Part shown: piece after piece, positions 25,111 through 35,501 of the stretch
Layout: each line of letters begins with the position of its first letter
Position numbering within the stretch: position 1 is the stretch's first letter
Assembly: GCF_016316925.1 (NCBI RefSeq)
Contig: NZ_JAEEGB010000006.1
Coordinates: 186,001-250,000, forward strand
DNA length: 64,000 nt
Direction of reading: 5' to 3'
Source of the DNA: Clostridium aciditolerans
GTDB taxonomy: Bacteria > Bacillota > Clostridia > Clostridiales > Clostridiaceae
Notes under the pieces: model-generated
What the model was told of the DNA's origin: nothing
Database searches by the model: none
The model's input: only the letters and a program-made list of their open reading frames with translations
Made by a program: the position numbers and the translations under genes

Positions 25111-26790
25111 ATGGTTGAGGATAGTGTAAATTCATCTGATTTAAAACAAACCGTTGGGTACTATTTATATGATTGTTTAAGCAAGGAAGGTATTACAGAA
25201 ATCCTTGGCGTTCCAGGAGATTATAATTTTTCACTTCTAGATATTCTAGAAAAGTATGAAGGCATAAATTTTATTAACTGTCATAATGAATTAAATGCTG
25301 GCTATGCAGCTGATGCCTACGCAAGGGTTAAGGGAATAAGCGCCTTAATAACTACCTTTGGAGTAGGTGAATTAAGTGCTTGTAATGCTATTGCAGGCTC
25401 CTACTCAGAAAGTGTGCCCGTTATCCATATAGTTGGAGGCCCTAAAACAAAGGATCAGCAGGCGCATAAGCAAATGTACCACAGCTTATTAAATGGAGAC
25501 TTTGATGTTTTTAGAAAAGTTTATGAGCACTTGACAGAATATACAGCAACAATAACTCCTGAAAATGCTGCCTTTGAAATTAAGGCAGCTATTCAAAAAG
25601 CAAAAGAAACAAAGAAGCCCGTATATCTGCTTATCGCAACTGATATTGCCAATCAGCCTATAATAAATAGAGATGTTAACCTTACGATTAAGCAGACAAA
25701 TCAAAGTTCATTACAGGCTGCAATACAGCACATAGATAAGATAATAAATCAAGCACAAAGACCAGTTCTTATTTCTGGTGTTTATGTGTCAAGATATAAT
25801 CTTCAACCTCAAGTTCAGCAGTTAGTGGATAAAATGAACCTGCCCGTGGCAACTATGATGATGGGTAAAGGCTCCTTTGATGAGAGTCATAAAAATTTTA
25901 TTGGATTATATGCTGGAGATCTTGGAAGCAAGGAAGTACAAAATATAGTTGAAGCTTCTGATTGTATTTTAGCCATTGGTACTATGTGGTCAGACTACAA
26001 TACCGGTTCCTTTACTGCAAAGTTAAACCCTTTAAATATTATAGAACTTCAGCCTGATAGTGTGAAAATTGGAATGGCAGCATATGAAAATATACTAATA
26101 CAGGATATGTTAAATGAACTTTTGACAAGGATTAATAAAAGGATGACTAATGTTCCAACTGCACCTTCCCCTTATGTTGATGTCAATATATCATTGGAGG
26201 AAGATGTTTCTTCAAAATATTATTATCCAAGATTTCAAAAAATGCTTAAGGAAAATGATATACTCATTGCAGATGCCGGTACTTTTGAATTTGGAATAGC
26301 ACAATTAAAACTGCCAAAAGGCGCAACTTATATAACTCAGGGTGGCTGGGGCAGCATAGGTTATGGGACCCCTGCAGCCTTTGGTGCTTGCATAGCAGCA
26401 AAAAATAGACGTGTACTATTGTTTGTGGGAGATGGATCTAATCAAATGACAGTTCAAGAGTTCAGCTCCATGCTGCATAATAACTGTAAGCCTATTATAT
26501 TCTTGGTTAACAACAAAGAATATACCATAGAAAAATATCTTAATGTATCCCAAAAAAATACCCATTACAATGATTTACCTTTATGGGACTACTCAAAGCT
26601 TATAACAGCCTTTGGTGGAGACTCTTATACAGCAAAGGTTTATACAAATAAAGAACTTGATGAAGCAATAAAGAAGGCAGAAGTTCAGTGCAATGAGAGA
26701 TTATGCTTAATTGAAATATATGCTCCTAAAATGGATGCTCCACCTATAGTTCATAAAATGACAAAGATGCTTGAGCAAATGCAAAAATAA
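25111..26790 (+). CDS. ThDP-dependent 2-keto acid decarboxylase (indolepyruvate/pyruvate decarboxylase-like)
   Basis: This 559-residue protein has the three domains of the PDC/IPDC family: an N-terminal pyrimidine-binding domain with the catalytic glutamate in NCHNELNAGYAADAYAR, a central domain, and a C-terminal PP domain with GDGSNQMTVQEFS ... NNKEYTIEKYL (ThDP motif). The usual active-site HisHis pair near residue 110 reads MYHSLLNGDF here, so the first His is replaced by Tyr. It would decarboxylate a 2-keto acid to an aldehyde, perhaps of aromatic or branched-chain origin, but the substrate cannot be told. The start follows GGAGGG. Single-gene unit between two similar terminators. Confidence 0.85.
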   Translation: MVEDSVNSSDLKQTVGYYLYDCLSKEGITEILGVPGDYNFSLLDILEKYEGINFINCHNELNAGYAADAYARVKGISALITTFGVGELSACNAIAGSYSESVPVIHIVGGPKTKDQQAHKQMYHSLLNGDFDVFRKVYEHLTEYTATITPENAAFEIKAAIQKAKETKKPVYLLIATDIANQPIINRDVNLTIKQTNQSSLQAAIQHIDKIINQAQRPVLISGVYVSRYNLQPQVQQLVDKMNLPVATMMMGKGSFDESHKNFIGLYAGDLGSKEVQNIVEASDCILAIGTMWSDYNTGSFTAKLNPLNIIELQPDSVKIGMAAYENILIQDMLNELLTRINKRMTNVPTAPSPYVDVNISLEEDVSSKYYYPRFQKMLKENDILIADAGTFEFGIAQLKLPKGATYITQGGWGSIGYGTPAAFGACIAAKNRRVLLFVGDGSNQMTVQEFSSMLHNNCKPIIFLVNNKEYTIEKYLNVSQKNTHYNDLPLWDYSKLITAFGGDSYTAKVYTNKELDEAIKKAEVQCNERLCLIEIYAPKMDAPPIVHKMTKMLEQMQK

Positions 26791-26798
26791 ATAGTTAA

Positions 26799-26837
26799 TA
26801 AGAAAACGTCCTAGGGCACTAAAACCTAGGGCGTTTT
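26799..26837 (+). terminator. Terminator after the decarboxylase gene
   Basis: CGTCCTAGG (about 26807-26815) pairs with CCTAGGGCG (about 26825-26833), followed by TTTTTG. The flank and hairpin closely match the terminator at 24.9 kb. Confidence 0.88.
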
Positions 26838-26846
26838 TGTTAAAAT

Positions 26847-27656
26847 TTAAAAACATACTATATTTTCTTTCTTAAGTAGCTCTGTTAAGTTATGTACAAG
26901 TTCATTTATTTCTTCTAGTATTCCAGCATCAAAATCCATACAATTATTGAGAATATTTGCTATGTTCTTTTCCATATTAAAAGGTATCTTATCACACTTA
27001 TTATTTATAATTTTTATCAGCTTCTTTTCCCCAGGATGCGGAATTTCATTTATAGCAAATATGATATCAAAATAACTTGCAAGCAGCGCAGTTACTCTGT
27101 GATTTACACTAACCAAATCCTTTCTTTTAATGGCCTTTTCAATTTGGTAATAGTATGAAGACATATTTTTTCTCAATATAGGATAATTCTTTGCAACGAT
27201 ATTTTCCTTTAATTCTTTTGGATACTTTACATTGTACTTACCTCGAATTGCTGACAGTTGTCCATTTCTATCAAACACAATCTTTGAATCTATCACATTA
27301 TGCCAAAAACAAGTGGTATAACCTACACTAGCTTCATGCCTATCTATTACTTTTTCAAGATAATCCTTTATCCATTTCATGTCCAAATATATTATGTCTA
27401 TAGCCTTTTCAGAATTTCTTAGTTTCCACTCATCTCCTGGACCCCAGAACTGATTGTCAATTTCCATATAGTCTGCAAATTCTTTAGCAATTATTTCTCT
27501 TTCAAATACTGATATATCACTATTTATGTATACATCTATATCTATGTCCGAATTCTCATCTTCAGTTTGAAATGCAGTGGAGCCAGCTAATGTTATTGCC
27601 TCTACCTGTGGCAATTTACTAAACCTATTAATTATCTCCTCAATAATTTTAATCAT
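26847..27656 (-). CDS. Nucleotidyltransferase-domain protein
   Basis: This 269-residue protein has an N-terminal pol-beta-type nucleotidyltransferase fold: AITLAGSTAFQTEDENSDID (GS-X-DxD, residues about 20-42). The helical C-terminal half (about 140-265) resembles DUF4037-type regions. Similar proteins include antibiotic nucleotidyltransferases and toxin-antitoxin enzymes, but this one has no partner gene and its target is unknown. It converges on the decarboxylase gene. The start codon is ATG at 27656 after AGGAG. Confidence 0.75.
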   Translation of the reverse strand: MIKIIEEIINRFSKLPQVEAITLAGSTAFQTEDENSDIDIDVYINSDISVFEREIIAKEFADYMEIDNQFWGPGDEWKLRNSEKAIDIIYLDMKWIKDYLEKVIDRHEASVGYTTCFWHNVIDSKIVFDRNGQLSAIRGKYNVKYPKELKENIVAKNYPILRKNMSSYYYQIEKAIKRKDLVSVNHRVTALLASYFDIIFAINEIPHPGEKKLIKIINNKCDKIPFNMEKNIANILNNCMDFDAGILEEINELVHNLTELLKKENIVCF

Positions 27657-27713
27657 AATAACACATCTCCTAATCAGCAGTAAAAACTTTAATCAAGTTT
27701 GAGCCCTATACTT

Positions 27714-30086
27714 TTAAGCTTGTTTAGCTTCTACCTTCCAAATTTCTTTTGCATACTCTAGTATAGTTCTGTCGCTGCTGAACTTACCTGCATTAGCAAT
27801 ATTCATTAGACATTTTTTTGCCCAGTTTAATCTATCCTTATAAGCTTTATCAACCTTATTTTGAGCATCTCTATAATCTGCAAAATCTCTGAATATGAAA
27901 TAATTGTCTGGGCTATGCCAGCTTGCACCTTCAAGTAGAGAGTTATATAATTCTTCAAACATTCCAGTATCACCATCATCAAAGGTTCCATCAATTAGCG
28001 TATCTACAACTCTTTTTAATCCGGTCACAGTTTCATAGTATTCTTTAGGGCTATAAGTATCTTTAATTTTTTCTATTTCTTCTACCCTAGCTCCAAATAT
28101 AAAGTTATTTTCTTCCCCTGCCTCCTGTACTATTTCTACATTAGCACCATCGTAAGTTCCTATTGTAGGAGTTCCATTTAACATAAACTTCATATTTCCA
28201 GTACCAGATGCTTCTTTACCAGCAGTAGATATTTGCTCAGATATATCAGCTGCTGGGAATAATTTTTCCCCATAGGAAACTCTATAGTTCTGTACAAATA
28301 CCACTTTTATTTTATTATTTATTTCAGCATCATTATTAATCAAATTAGCTATTTCATTTACGAACTTTATTATACCCTTAGCTCTAAGATATCCTGGTGC
28401 TGCTTTAGCTCCAAAGATAAAGGTTCTAGGTACAATATCTATTTGTGGATTTTCCTTTAATCTAAAGTATAAATCCAAAATACCAAAGGCATTTAAAAGC
28501 TGTCTCTTATATTCATGCAATCTCTTTATTTGAATGTCAAATAAGGAATTAGGGTCAATTTCTATCTTTTCATTTTTATTAATATAAACCGCTAATTGCT
28601 CTTTCTTCAACTGTTTTATTTCTAAAAATTTATTTAAAACAACTTTATCATCTATATATTTTTCTAAACCCTTTAGGGCACTTAAGTCTGTAATCCAGTT
28701 ATCACTGCCAAGAAGTTCTGTAATAAATGCTGATAACTCTTTATTACAGAATGCAAGCCATCTTCTTGGAGTTATCCCGTTAGTTTTATTTAAAAATCTA
28801 TCCGGATAAAGCTCGTACCAATCTTTTAATTCTTGATTTTTTAATATGTCTGTATGAAGCTCTGCAACGCCATTGGTAGCATGAGTACCATGAATTGCAA
28901 GCCAGGCCATTCTAATTCTGCCCTTGTAAATTATCTTCATTGAATTAATTTTTTCATAGCTATATTTTTTTTGTCCAAGTATTCTTATAAATCTTTTATC
29001 TATTTCTTTTACTATTTTATAAACTGAAGGTATTATTTTTTTATAAAGTTCAATATCCCATTCTTCAAGAGCTTCTCTTAGTATAGTGTGGTTCGTATAT
29101 GAGAATGTAGCTACAGTAATCTCCCATGCCTTGTCATAGCTAAGTTTTTCTTCATCAATAAGTATTCTCATAAGCTCTGGTATAGCTACCACCGGATGGG
29201 TATCATTAAGTTGAATTGCATGATAATCCTTAAATAACTCAAAGCTATTTCCATGCTGCTTTTTAAAACTTCTAACTAAATCCTTTAAAGCTGCTGAAAC
29301 AAAGAAATACTGTTGCTTTAATCTTAGCATTTTACCTTCCACTGTAGAATCATTTGGATATAACACCCTTGAAATATCTTCAGCCTTATTTTTTTCCTTT
29401 ACTGCTTCTGTATATTCCTGAGAATTAAACAATTCGAAATCAAAATCCTGTAAAGGTTCAGCTTTGAATAGTCTAAGCTTATTTATATTATTTGTTCCAT
29501 ATCCAATAATAGGAGTATCATATGGAATAGCCTTTACTTTTTCATCGCCAAACTCAACGATAACAGCATCATCCTCACATCTTATTGACCAAGGATCTCC
29601 ATACTTTAGCCAATTATCAGCTTGTTCTATCTGGAAACCCTCTTTAAAACTTTGCTTAAATAGTCCATGGCTATATCTTATTCCATATCCTGTTAAAGGA
29701 ATATTTGTAGCAGCTGATGAATCCATGAAGCAAGCAGCTAGTCTTCCTAATCCGCCATTACCAAGGCCGACATCTTCTTCTATTTCCTCAATATCATTTA
29801 TATTTATCTTTAATTCTTCTAAAACTTTCTTTACTTCATCATAAATTCCTAAGTTCATTAGGTTGTTTCCTAAGGCTCTTCCCATTAAAAATTCAGCAGA
29901 TAAATAATAAGCTTGTTTACCTTTTGCATATACTTCCGCTGTCTTATCCCAGTTGTCAATTATTGTTCCCATGACTGCCTTAGAAAGTGCATTGTATTTC
30001 TCATAATCCTTTGCCTTATCTATACTTTTACCATAGTTTGTTTTTAAAATTCTTTCTATAGTTATCTTAAATTCCTTAGTATCCAT
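27714..30086 (-). CDS. malP: Glycogen/maltodextrin phosphorylase
   Basis: This 790-residue enzyme is close to the family length. It has GNGGLGRLAACFMDS near residue 100, the substrate-gate region, and the PLP-lysine segment EASGTGNMKFMLNG near 640. It releases glucose-1-phosphate from alpha-1,4-glucans. The ATG at 30086 is used because AGAGGT lies upstream; an earlier ATG at 30107 would overlap malQ. It is the last gene of the eight-gene maltodextrin operon and a weak hairpin (AAACTT/AAGTTT, 27684-27700) follows. Confidence 0.95.
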   Translation of the reverse strand: MDTKEFKITIERILKTNYGKSIDKAKDYEKYNALSKAVMGTIIDNWDKTAEVYAKGKQAYYLSAEFLMGRALGNNLMNLGIYDEVKKVLEELKININDIEEIEEDVGLGNGGLGRLAACFMDSSAATNIPLTGYGIRYSHGLFKQSFKEGFQIEQADNWLKYGDPWSIRCEDDAVIVEFGDEKVKAIPYDTPIIGYGTNNINKLRLFKAEPLQDFDFELFNSQEYTEAVKEKNKAEDISRVLYPNDSTVEGKMLRLKQQYFFVSAALKDLVRSFKKQHGNSFELFKDYHAIQLNDTHPVVAIPELMRILIDEEKLSYDKAWEITVATFSYTNHTILREALEEWDIELYKKIIPSVYKIVKEIDKRFIRILGQKKYSYEKINSMKIIYKGRIRMAWLAIHGTHATNGVAELHTDILKNQELKDWYELYPDRFLNKTNGITPRRWLAFCNKELSAFITELLGSDNWITDLSALKGLEKYIDDKVVLNKFLEIKQLKKEQLAVYINKNEKIEIDPNSLFDIQIKRLHEYKRQLLNAFGILDLYFRLKENPQIDIVPRTFIFGAKAAPGYLRAKGIIKFVNEIANLINNDAEINNKIKVVFVQNYRVSYGEKLFPAADISEQISTAGKEASGTGNMKFMLNGTPTIGTYDGANVEIVQEAGEENNFIFGARVEEIEKIKDTYSPKEYYETVTGLKRVVDTLIDGTFDDGDTGMFEELYNSLLEGASWHSPDNYFIFRDFADYRDAQNKVDKAYKDRLNWAKKCLMNIANAGKFSSDRTILEYAKEIWKVEAKQA

Positions 30087-30096
30087 TATTTTACCT

Positions 30097-31575
30097 CTAC
30101 CTTCCATATAGTTTTGTAATTTTGTTAATTTTTTTTGCTAGCTTATGGCTTAAGTACTCTCTTTTTACTCTCCAAAGCCAGTTTCCACCTAAAGTCGAAG
30201 GAATATTCATTCTTGCTTCACTTCCAAGTCCTAAATAATCCTGCATTTGAGCTATTGCTAAGTTTCCAACAGAACTTAAGGCGCCTCTTATAAATCCCCA
30301 GTTATATCCTTCTTTTTTATTTAATTTTAAATATCTCTTTGCAAAATCAGTGTCACTCTTTTGAGTGTTTTCAAACCATCCCATAACAGTATCATTATCA
30401 TGAGTTCCAGTGTAAACTATGCAGTTTTTCTCATAATTGTGTGGCAAATAGTCACTTTCTTCTCTTGTATCAAAAGCAAACTCTAATACCTTCATTCCTG
30501 GATAACCTGAAGCATCCCTAAAATCTATAACTTCCTGTGTTAAATATCCCAAGTCCTCAGCAATAATATCCACTTCTCCCAATGCTTCCTTTACTGCATT
30601 AAAAAGCTTTATTCCAGGGCCTTTCACCCATTTTCCATTTACCGCTGTTGGCTCTCCGTAAGGTATTTGCCAGAAGGATTCGAAACCTCTAAAGTGGTCT
30701 ATCCTTGTTACATCATATAAATTAATATTTCCTTTGATTCTTTCAATCCACCATTTATAATTAGTTTTTTCTAAATAACTCCAATTATATATAGGGTTCC
30801 CCCATAATTGCCCTGTAGCTGAAAATGCATCAGGAGGACACCCGGAAACAACAATAGGTCTTTTCTCTTCATCAAGCATAAACACTTCACTATTCGCCCA
30901 AGTATCTGCACTATCCTCAGCTACATAAATTGGAATATCACCAATAATTTTTATTCCATTAATATTTGCATAGTTTTTTAATGCTACCCATTGTTTAAAG
31001 AATATGTATTGTAAAAATACCCAGTAATCTATTTCATTTTTCAATTCTTCCTTATAATGCTCTAAAGCTGTTTTCTTTCTTAATTTAATATCTGTATCCC
31101 ATTCCTGCCATGACCTCAAATCGAATTCTGATTTTACAGCCATATATAATGCATAGTCCTCAAGCCATGCCTTATTTTCGAATTTAAAATTTTTTATTTC
31201 ATCTTTATATTTTCCTTCGCTATTTTGAAAAGCAATTTTTAATATAGGCATTTTATTGTTAAACATTTTTTCATAATCTACTTTTTCAGGATCATTACCA
31301 AAATTCACATTTTCATAATCTTCTTTTGTGAGTAATCCTTCTTCTTTAAGTAAATCTAAATCTATAAAATATGGATTACCTGCAAAGGTTGAAAAGGATT
31401 GATATGGTGAATCTCCTGCTCCCGTTGGCCCTATAGGTAGTATCTGCCAATATTTTTGTCCTGCTTCCACTAAAAAATCTACAAACTCGTAAGCTTCCTT
31501 GCCAAAGGTTCCAATTCCATATGGGCTAGGCAAAGATGCAATATGCATTAAAATACCACTACTTCTTGTAATCAT
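30097..31575 (-). CDS. malQ: 4-alpha-glucanotransferase (amylomaltase)
   Basis: This 492-residue GH77 enzyme begins with RSSGILMHIASLPSPYGIGT and shows the catalytic motifs YDVTRIDHFRGFESFW (nucleophile Asp, about 293-300), IAEDLG (acid/base Glu, about 345) and YTGTHDNDTVMGW. It disproportionates maltose and maltodextrins so that chains long enough for MalP are made and glucose is released. It lies between the GH31 gene (12 bases) and malP. Confidence 0.95.
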   Translation of the reverse strand: MITRSSGILMHIASLPSPYGIGTFGKEAYEFVDFLVEAGQKYWQILPIGPTGAGDSPYQSFSTFAGNPYFIDLDLLKEEGLLTKEDYENVNFGNDPEKVDYEKMFNNKMPILKIAFQNSEGKYKDEIKNFKFENKAWLEDYALYMAVKSEFDLRSWQEWDTDIKLRKKTALEHYKEELKNEIDYWVFLQYIFFKQWVALKNYANINGIKIIGDIPIYVAEDSADTWANSEVFMLDEEKRPIVVSGCPPDAFSATGQLWGNPIYNWSYLEKTNYKWWIERIKGNINLYDVTRIDHFRGFESFWQIPYGEPTAVNGKWVKGPGIKLFNAVKEALGEVDIIAEDLGYLTQEVIDFRDASGYPGMKVLEFAFDTREESDYLPHNYEKNCIVYTGTHDNDTVMGWFENTQKSDTDFAKRYLKLNKKEGYNWGFIRGALSSVGNLAIAQMQDYLGLGSEARMNIPSTLGGNWLWRVKREYLSHKLAKKINKITKLYGR

Positions 31576-31587
31576 TGCCCTTCTCCT

Positions 31588-33744
31588 TTATCCATTTAAG
31601 TAAGTCTTTTTTCTATGTATGTTTCCGTCAATATCAACTATTTCAAAATTCAACTCTTTAACAAGTTCATTCCCTCTATTTTCAACAGTCATTACATAGT
31701 CTTTTTCTGTCTTTTCAATTTGAATAAATATTTCTGTATATCTATTATTTTTATAATCACAGGTTTTTCCATCATCATCATAGTAAATATATTCTGCTTT
31801 ATCTTCTACAAAAGCTATTATATTTAATTCTTTGTTATCTAGCTTTTCAACATTTTGTGCATGTTTGCCCAAAACTAACATTTTATTTTTTCTAATAAAA
31901 ATTGGTACTTCATCTAAGCCAATATCTATATAATGGTGCCCCTGCTTAACTATGCTGTACTTCCTCTTCTCATATTCCTTAACCTTCCATAAAAGCATAT
32001 CCTCCGGAAGGTAAGCGTATCTTCCTATTGCATTTTCCTCATATATAGGAGTAAGCATTAGAGAATCCCCTAATAACAACTGGTTTTCTATTCTTTTTGA
32101 CATTTCATCTTCATATACAAAAGATAATGGCAAGAAATACATATCTCTATTCTTGACTGCTTTCATATACTCAGAATAAATATATGGTATTAAAGCATAT
32201 CTAAGTTCTATTGCTTTTTTAAGTATGCCATTTGTGTCTTCATCAAAGGAGAAAGGTTCTTGGAATCTAGTTCCCATTGCAGAATGGTTTCTAAATAATG
32301 GTGTAAATAAACTAAACTGGGTCCACCTTGTAACTAGCTGACTATTAGCATTACTGCTGAATCCGCCAGTATCTGCACCAATATACAAGAATCCACACAT
32401 ATTTAAAGATGGCATCATTTTTATATTTAGTAATATATGTTCCCACCAAGAACTATTATCTCCAGTCCATATACCGGAGTATCTATGCATTCCTATATAT
32501 GAAGCTCTAGAAAATAATAAGAATCTTTTATTATTTTCTATTTCCTCTAATCCCTCTGCTGCACTTCTTGTCATATTATAACCGTAAAGATTATGAACCT
32601 TATAATGATTTATAAGTTTTCCATTTATGTTATGATAAAAGCTTTTATAATCTTCTATGTTATTTGACATATTAATAAATTTATCTTTTAAAGCAAAACA
32701 AGAATAAATATCTAAATTTTCCTTCTCAGAAGCCTTTGCCGTTTCAATTGCTTCCTTTAACCCTCTATTTGTATAAAATAGGGCTGGCTCATTCATATCA
32801 TTCCAAAAACCTTCTATACCTAGTTCAGTAAGATTTTTATATTTAAGACCAAACCATCTTCTTGCTTCACTATTTAAAAAGTCTGGGAAATGACATCTTC
32901 CTGGCCAAACTGCAGCAATAAAATTATTGCCATTTTCATCAGTACAAAAATACCCCTTTTGTACACCTTCCTCATAAATGTCATAATTCTTTTCTATCTT
33001 AACTCCTGCATCAATTATAGGTATAAGCCTAAAGCCCTTATTCTTAATATCTTGTACAAAGTCCTTAAAGTTTGGAAAAGCTTTTTCATCTATAGTAAAA
33101 TCTTTAAAGCTTTCCATATAATCAATATCAAGATAAATTGCATCGCAGGGAATTTTATTCTCTATAAACTTATCTGCAATTTTGTTAATAGCATTAGCAT
33201 CTTCATAGCTCCATCTAGATTGCTGATATCCAAAGGCCCACTTTGGAGGAGCATAGGTTTCACCAATGATATTTAAAAATTCCTTTACAATCTGTTTTGC
33301 TGACTTTCCATTGATAATATAAATATTCACATCTTTTTCTTCTACCTTAATTTTCAACTCATCTTTGTGAGAAAAACCTATATCAAAGACAGCTTTTCCC
33401 GGGCAATCAACAAAAACTCCAAATTTGTCTTTTCCATCTATAACTATAAAGTTATGAGCACCATATAATGATTTTTTGTCTGGAGTATGCATTGGATCAT
33501 CACTGCAAAAGGCCTCATATATTCCGCCTCTCTTATTCATTCCTCTTTGACTTTCACCAAGTCCGTATACAATATCAGTTTTGTTCATTATATAGCTAAA
33601 GCTTAAGTCTTCTTCAGCCTTTATATTAAAGAAATCAATATTATCTTTATAAAGTTCTTCGCCACTTAAAACCACAGCATCAGTATTTATAGGATTTCCA
33701 AAGGTATATTTAACTACATTATCATTTAATTTATAAGCTTTCAT
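31588..33744 (-). CDS. GH31 alpha-glucosidase
   Basis: This 718-residue enzyme has the GH31 layout with catalytic nucleophile in GFWNDMNEPALFY (about 320), the acid/base region GADTGGFSSN (about 455), and WTGDNSSWWEH. No signal peptide, so it acts on maltodextrins inside the cell after import by the ABC system in front. Start is the ATG at 33744 with TGAGGTG upstream; an in-frame GTG three codons earlier overlaps that site. Within the maltodextrin operon between malG-type permease and malQ. Confidence 0.92.
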   Translation of the reverse strand: MKAYKLNDNVVKYTFGNPINTDAVVLSGEELYKDNIDFFNIKAEEDLSFSYIMNKTDIVYGLGESQRGMNKRGGIYEAFCSDDPMHTPDKKSLYGAHNFIVIDGKDKFGVFVDCPGKAVFDIGFSHKDELKIKVEEKDVNIYIINGKSAKQIVKEFLNIIGETYAPPKWAFGYQQSRWSYEDANAINKIADKFIENKIPCDAIYLDIDYMESFKDFTIDEKAFPNFKDFVQDIKNKGFRLIPIIDAGVKIEKNYDIYEEGVQKGYFCTDENGNNFIAAVWPGRCHFPDFLNSEARRWFGLKYKNLTELGIEGFWNDMNEPALFYTNRGLKEAIETAKASEKENLDIYSCFALKDKFINMSNNIEDYKSFYHNINGKLINHYKVHNLYGYNMTRSAAEGLEEIENNKRFLLFSRASYIGMHRYSGIWTGDNSSWWEHILLNIKMMPSLNMCGFLYIGADTGGFSSNANSQLVTRWTQFSLFTPLFRNHSAMGTRFQEPFSFDEDTNGILKKAIELRYALIPYIYSEYMKAVKNRDMYFLPLSFVYEDEMSKRIENQLLLGDSLMLTPIYEENAIGRYAYLPEDMLLWKVKEYEKRKYSIVKQGHHYIDIGLDEVPIFIRKNKMLVLGKHAQNVEKLDNKELNIIAFVEDKAEYIYYDDDGKTCDYKNNRYTEIFIQIEKTEKDYVMTVENRGNELVKELNFEIVDIDGNIHRKKTYLNG

Positions 33745-33772
33745 TATTATCACCTCATGAGTAAAAAGTTCA

Positions 33773-34600
33773 TCACTTAATAGATCCTTGAGTAATTCCT
33801 TTTACTATATGTTTTTGAGCAAATAGATAGAATATGATTATTGGAATCATTGCCAAAACAAGTCCCGCTAATGCTAAGTTCCATTGTTTAGAATACTCTC
33901 CAAAGAAATAGAACATTTTAAGTGGAAGTGTTTGCCAACCTGGTTTATTTATAACAAGCTGGGGCAGCAAGAAGTCATTCCATATCCACATAGCATTTAA
34001 GATGCTTATGGTAACAGTTATTGGCTTCAATAGTGGAAAAACAATGAGCCAAAATATCTGCAATTTGTTACATCCATCAATAGTTGCTGCTTCTTCTAGT
34101 TCTACTGGTATATTTTTAATAAAACCATGGTACATAATTATTGATAAACTAGATCCAAAACCTAAATACATAAGTACTATTCCTACAGGATTTAATAAAT
34201 GTAATTTTCCCATTAGATTTATAAGAGGTAGCATTACAGCTTGGAATGGAATAAGCATAGCTATTGCAAATAGAAAGAATAAAAATTTGCTTAATTTTGT
34301 CTTTGATCTAACTAACATCCAAGCAGCCATTGAAGCAAATATTACTATAAGTAAAGTACTAGATGTTGTAATTAAAAAAGAATTCATAAAAGAATGAAAA
34401 AATTCTAAGTCTTTAAAGGCCTGAACATAATTCCCTAGTGTAAAGACATCCTTTGAAGGAATACCTATAACATTCGTGAAAATACCTTTTGGAGTTTTAA
34501 AAGAATTTGTAAAGGCAATATATAATGGTGCTAAGAATATAATTGCTACAAAACAAGCAAATATGCTCCATAATATATTTTTTTGAAGGCTTTTTTTCAT
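33773..34600 (-). CDS. malG: Maltodextrin ABC permease, MalG-type
   Basis: This 275-residue permease with six membrane segments carries the EAA loop ELEEAATIDGCNKLQIFWLIVFPLLKP region (about 183-210) that contacts the ATPase. It pairs with the MalF-type permease whose stop codon touches its start. Carbohydrate-uptake-1 family; maltodextrin specificity is inferred from the operon. Confidence 0.93.
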   Translation of the reverse strand: MKKSLQKNILWSIFACFVAIIFLAPLYIAFTNSFKTPKGIFTNVIGIPSKDVFTLGNYVQAFKDLEFFHSFMNSFLITTSSTLLIVIFASMAAWMLVRSKTKLSKFLFFLFAIAMLIPFQAVMLPLINLMGKLHLLNPVGIVLMYLGFGSSLSIIMYHGFIKNIPVELEEAATIDGCNKLQIFWLIVFPLLKPITVTISILNAMWIWNDFLLPQLVINKPGWQTLPLKMFYFFGEYSKQWNLALAGLVLAMIPIIIFYLFAQKHIVKGITQGSIK

Positions 34601-35466
34601 TACATCTCTACCTCCTTTTTCTTACTAAAACTTAACTGAGTTAATGTTATTGCAGCTACTGCAATTAAAAATACCACCGCTTTAGCTTGAGCTAAACTAA
34701 ATTTATTGTAAACAAAGGCTGAACTGTAAATATTCAATGCTAACATTTCAGTTGATCCATATGGGGTACCACCTGTAAGAGATAAGTTCTGATCAAACAA
34801 TTTAAAAGAGTTGGATAGTGTCAAGAAAAGTCCTACTGTAAATGCAGGTGCTACAAGCGGAATAGTTATATTAATAAGTTTTTCAAAAGAATTTGCTCCA
34901 TCTATTTCAGCAGCTTCCAATAGATTTTCCGGAATACCTTGAAGTGCAGCTATGTATACAACCATCATATATCCTGACATCTGCCAAGACATTAATATTA
35001 CTAATCCCCAAAAACCAGTTCCTGTAGTTGAGAGCCATCCTCGCAGGAAATCTAATCCTAGTTTAACACCTATTGCATCAAAGGCCTTTGTAAAAATAAA
35101 CTGCCATATAAAGCCAAGTATAAGTCCTCCAACCATATTGGGCATAAAGAAAATACTTCTTAAAATATTACTTCCTTTCATTCCTCTAGTAACCAGCAGC
35201 GCTAGTCCAAAACCAATTAAATTTATCATAAAAACAGATACAATAGAGAATTTTGCAGTAAATATAAAGGCTTGTAAAAATCCGTTTTCTTTTTTAAATA
35301 TCTCTAAATAGTTTGCAACTCCAATAAACGCTGCTTTGTTTTCTATACCATTCCAATCAGTAAAAGAATAATATATTCCTAATAAAGCAGGTATAATTAC
35401 AACCAGTAGAAATGCAATTAGTATAGGCCCAACGAAGAAACTAAACCATAACTTTGACTTTTTCAT
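34600..35466 (-). CDS. malF: Maltodextrin ABC permease, MalF-type
   Basis: This 288-residue permease with six membrane segments has the EAA motif NLLEAAEIDGANSFEKLINI (about 185-205). Lacking the long periplasmic loop of enterobacterial MalF, it is the short Gram-positive type. Its stop overlaps the malG start by one base. A hairpin in the gap after malE may lower its expression relative to the binding protein. Confidence 0.93.
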   Translation of the reverse strand: MKKSKLWFSFFVGPILIAFLLVVIIPALLGIYYSFTDWNGIENKAAFIGVANYLEIFKKENGFLQAFIFTAKFSIVSVFMINLIGFGLALLVTRGMKGSNILRSIFFMPNMVGGLILGFIWQFIFTKAFDAIGVKLGLDFLRGWLSTTGTGFWGLVILMSWQMSGYMMVVYIAALQGIPENLLEAAEIDGANSFEKLINITIPLVAPAFTVGLFLTLSNSFKLFDQNLSLTGGTPYGSTEMLALNIYSSAFVYNKFSLAQAKAVVFLIAVAAITLTQLSFSKKKEVEM

Positions 35467-35501
35467 AGTAACCTCCCTTATCTTGTTCTTATATAATTTG
35501 A

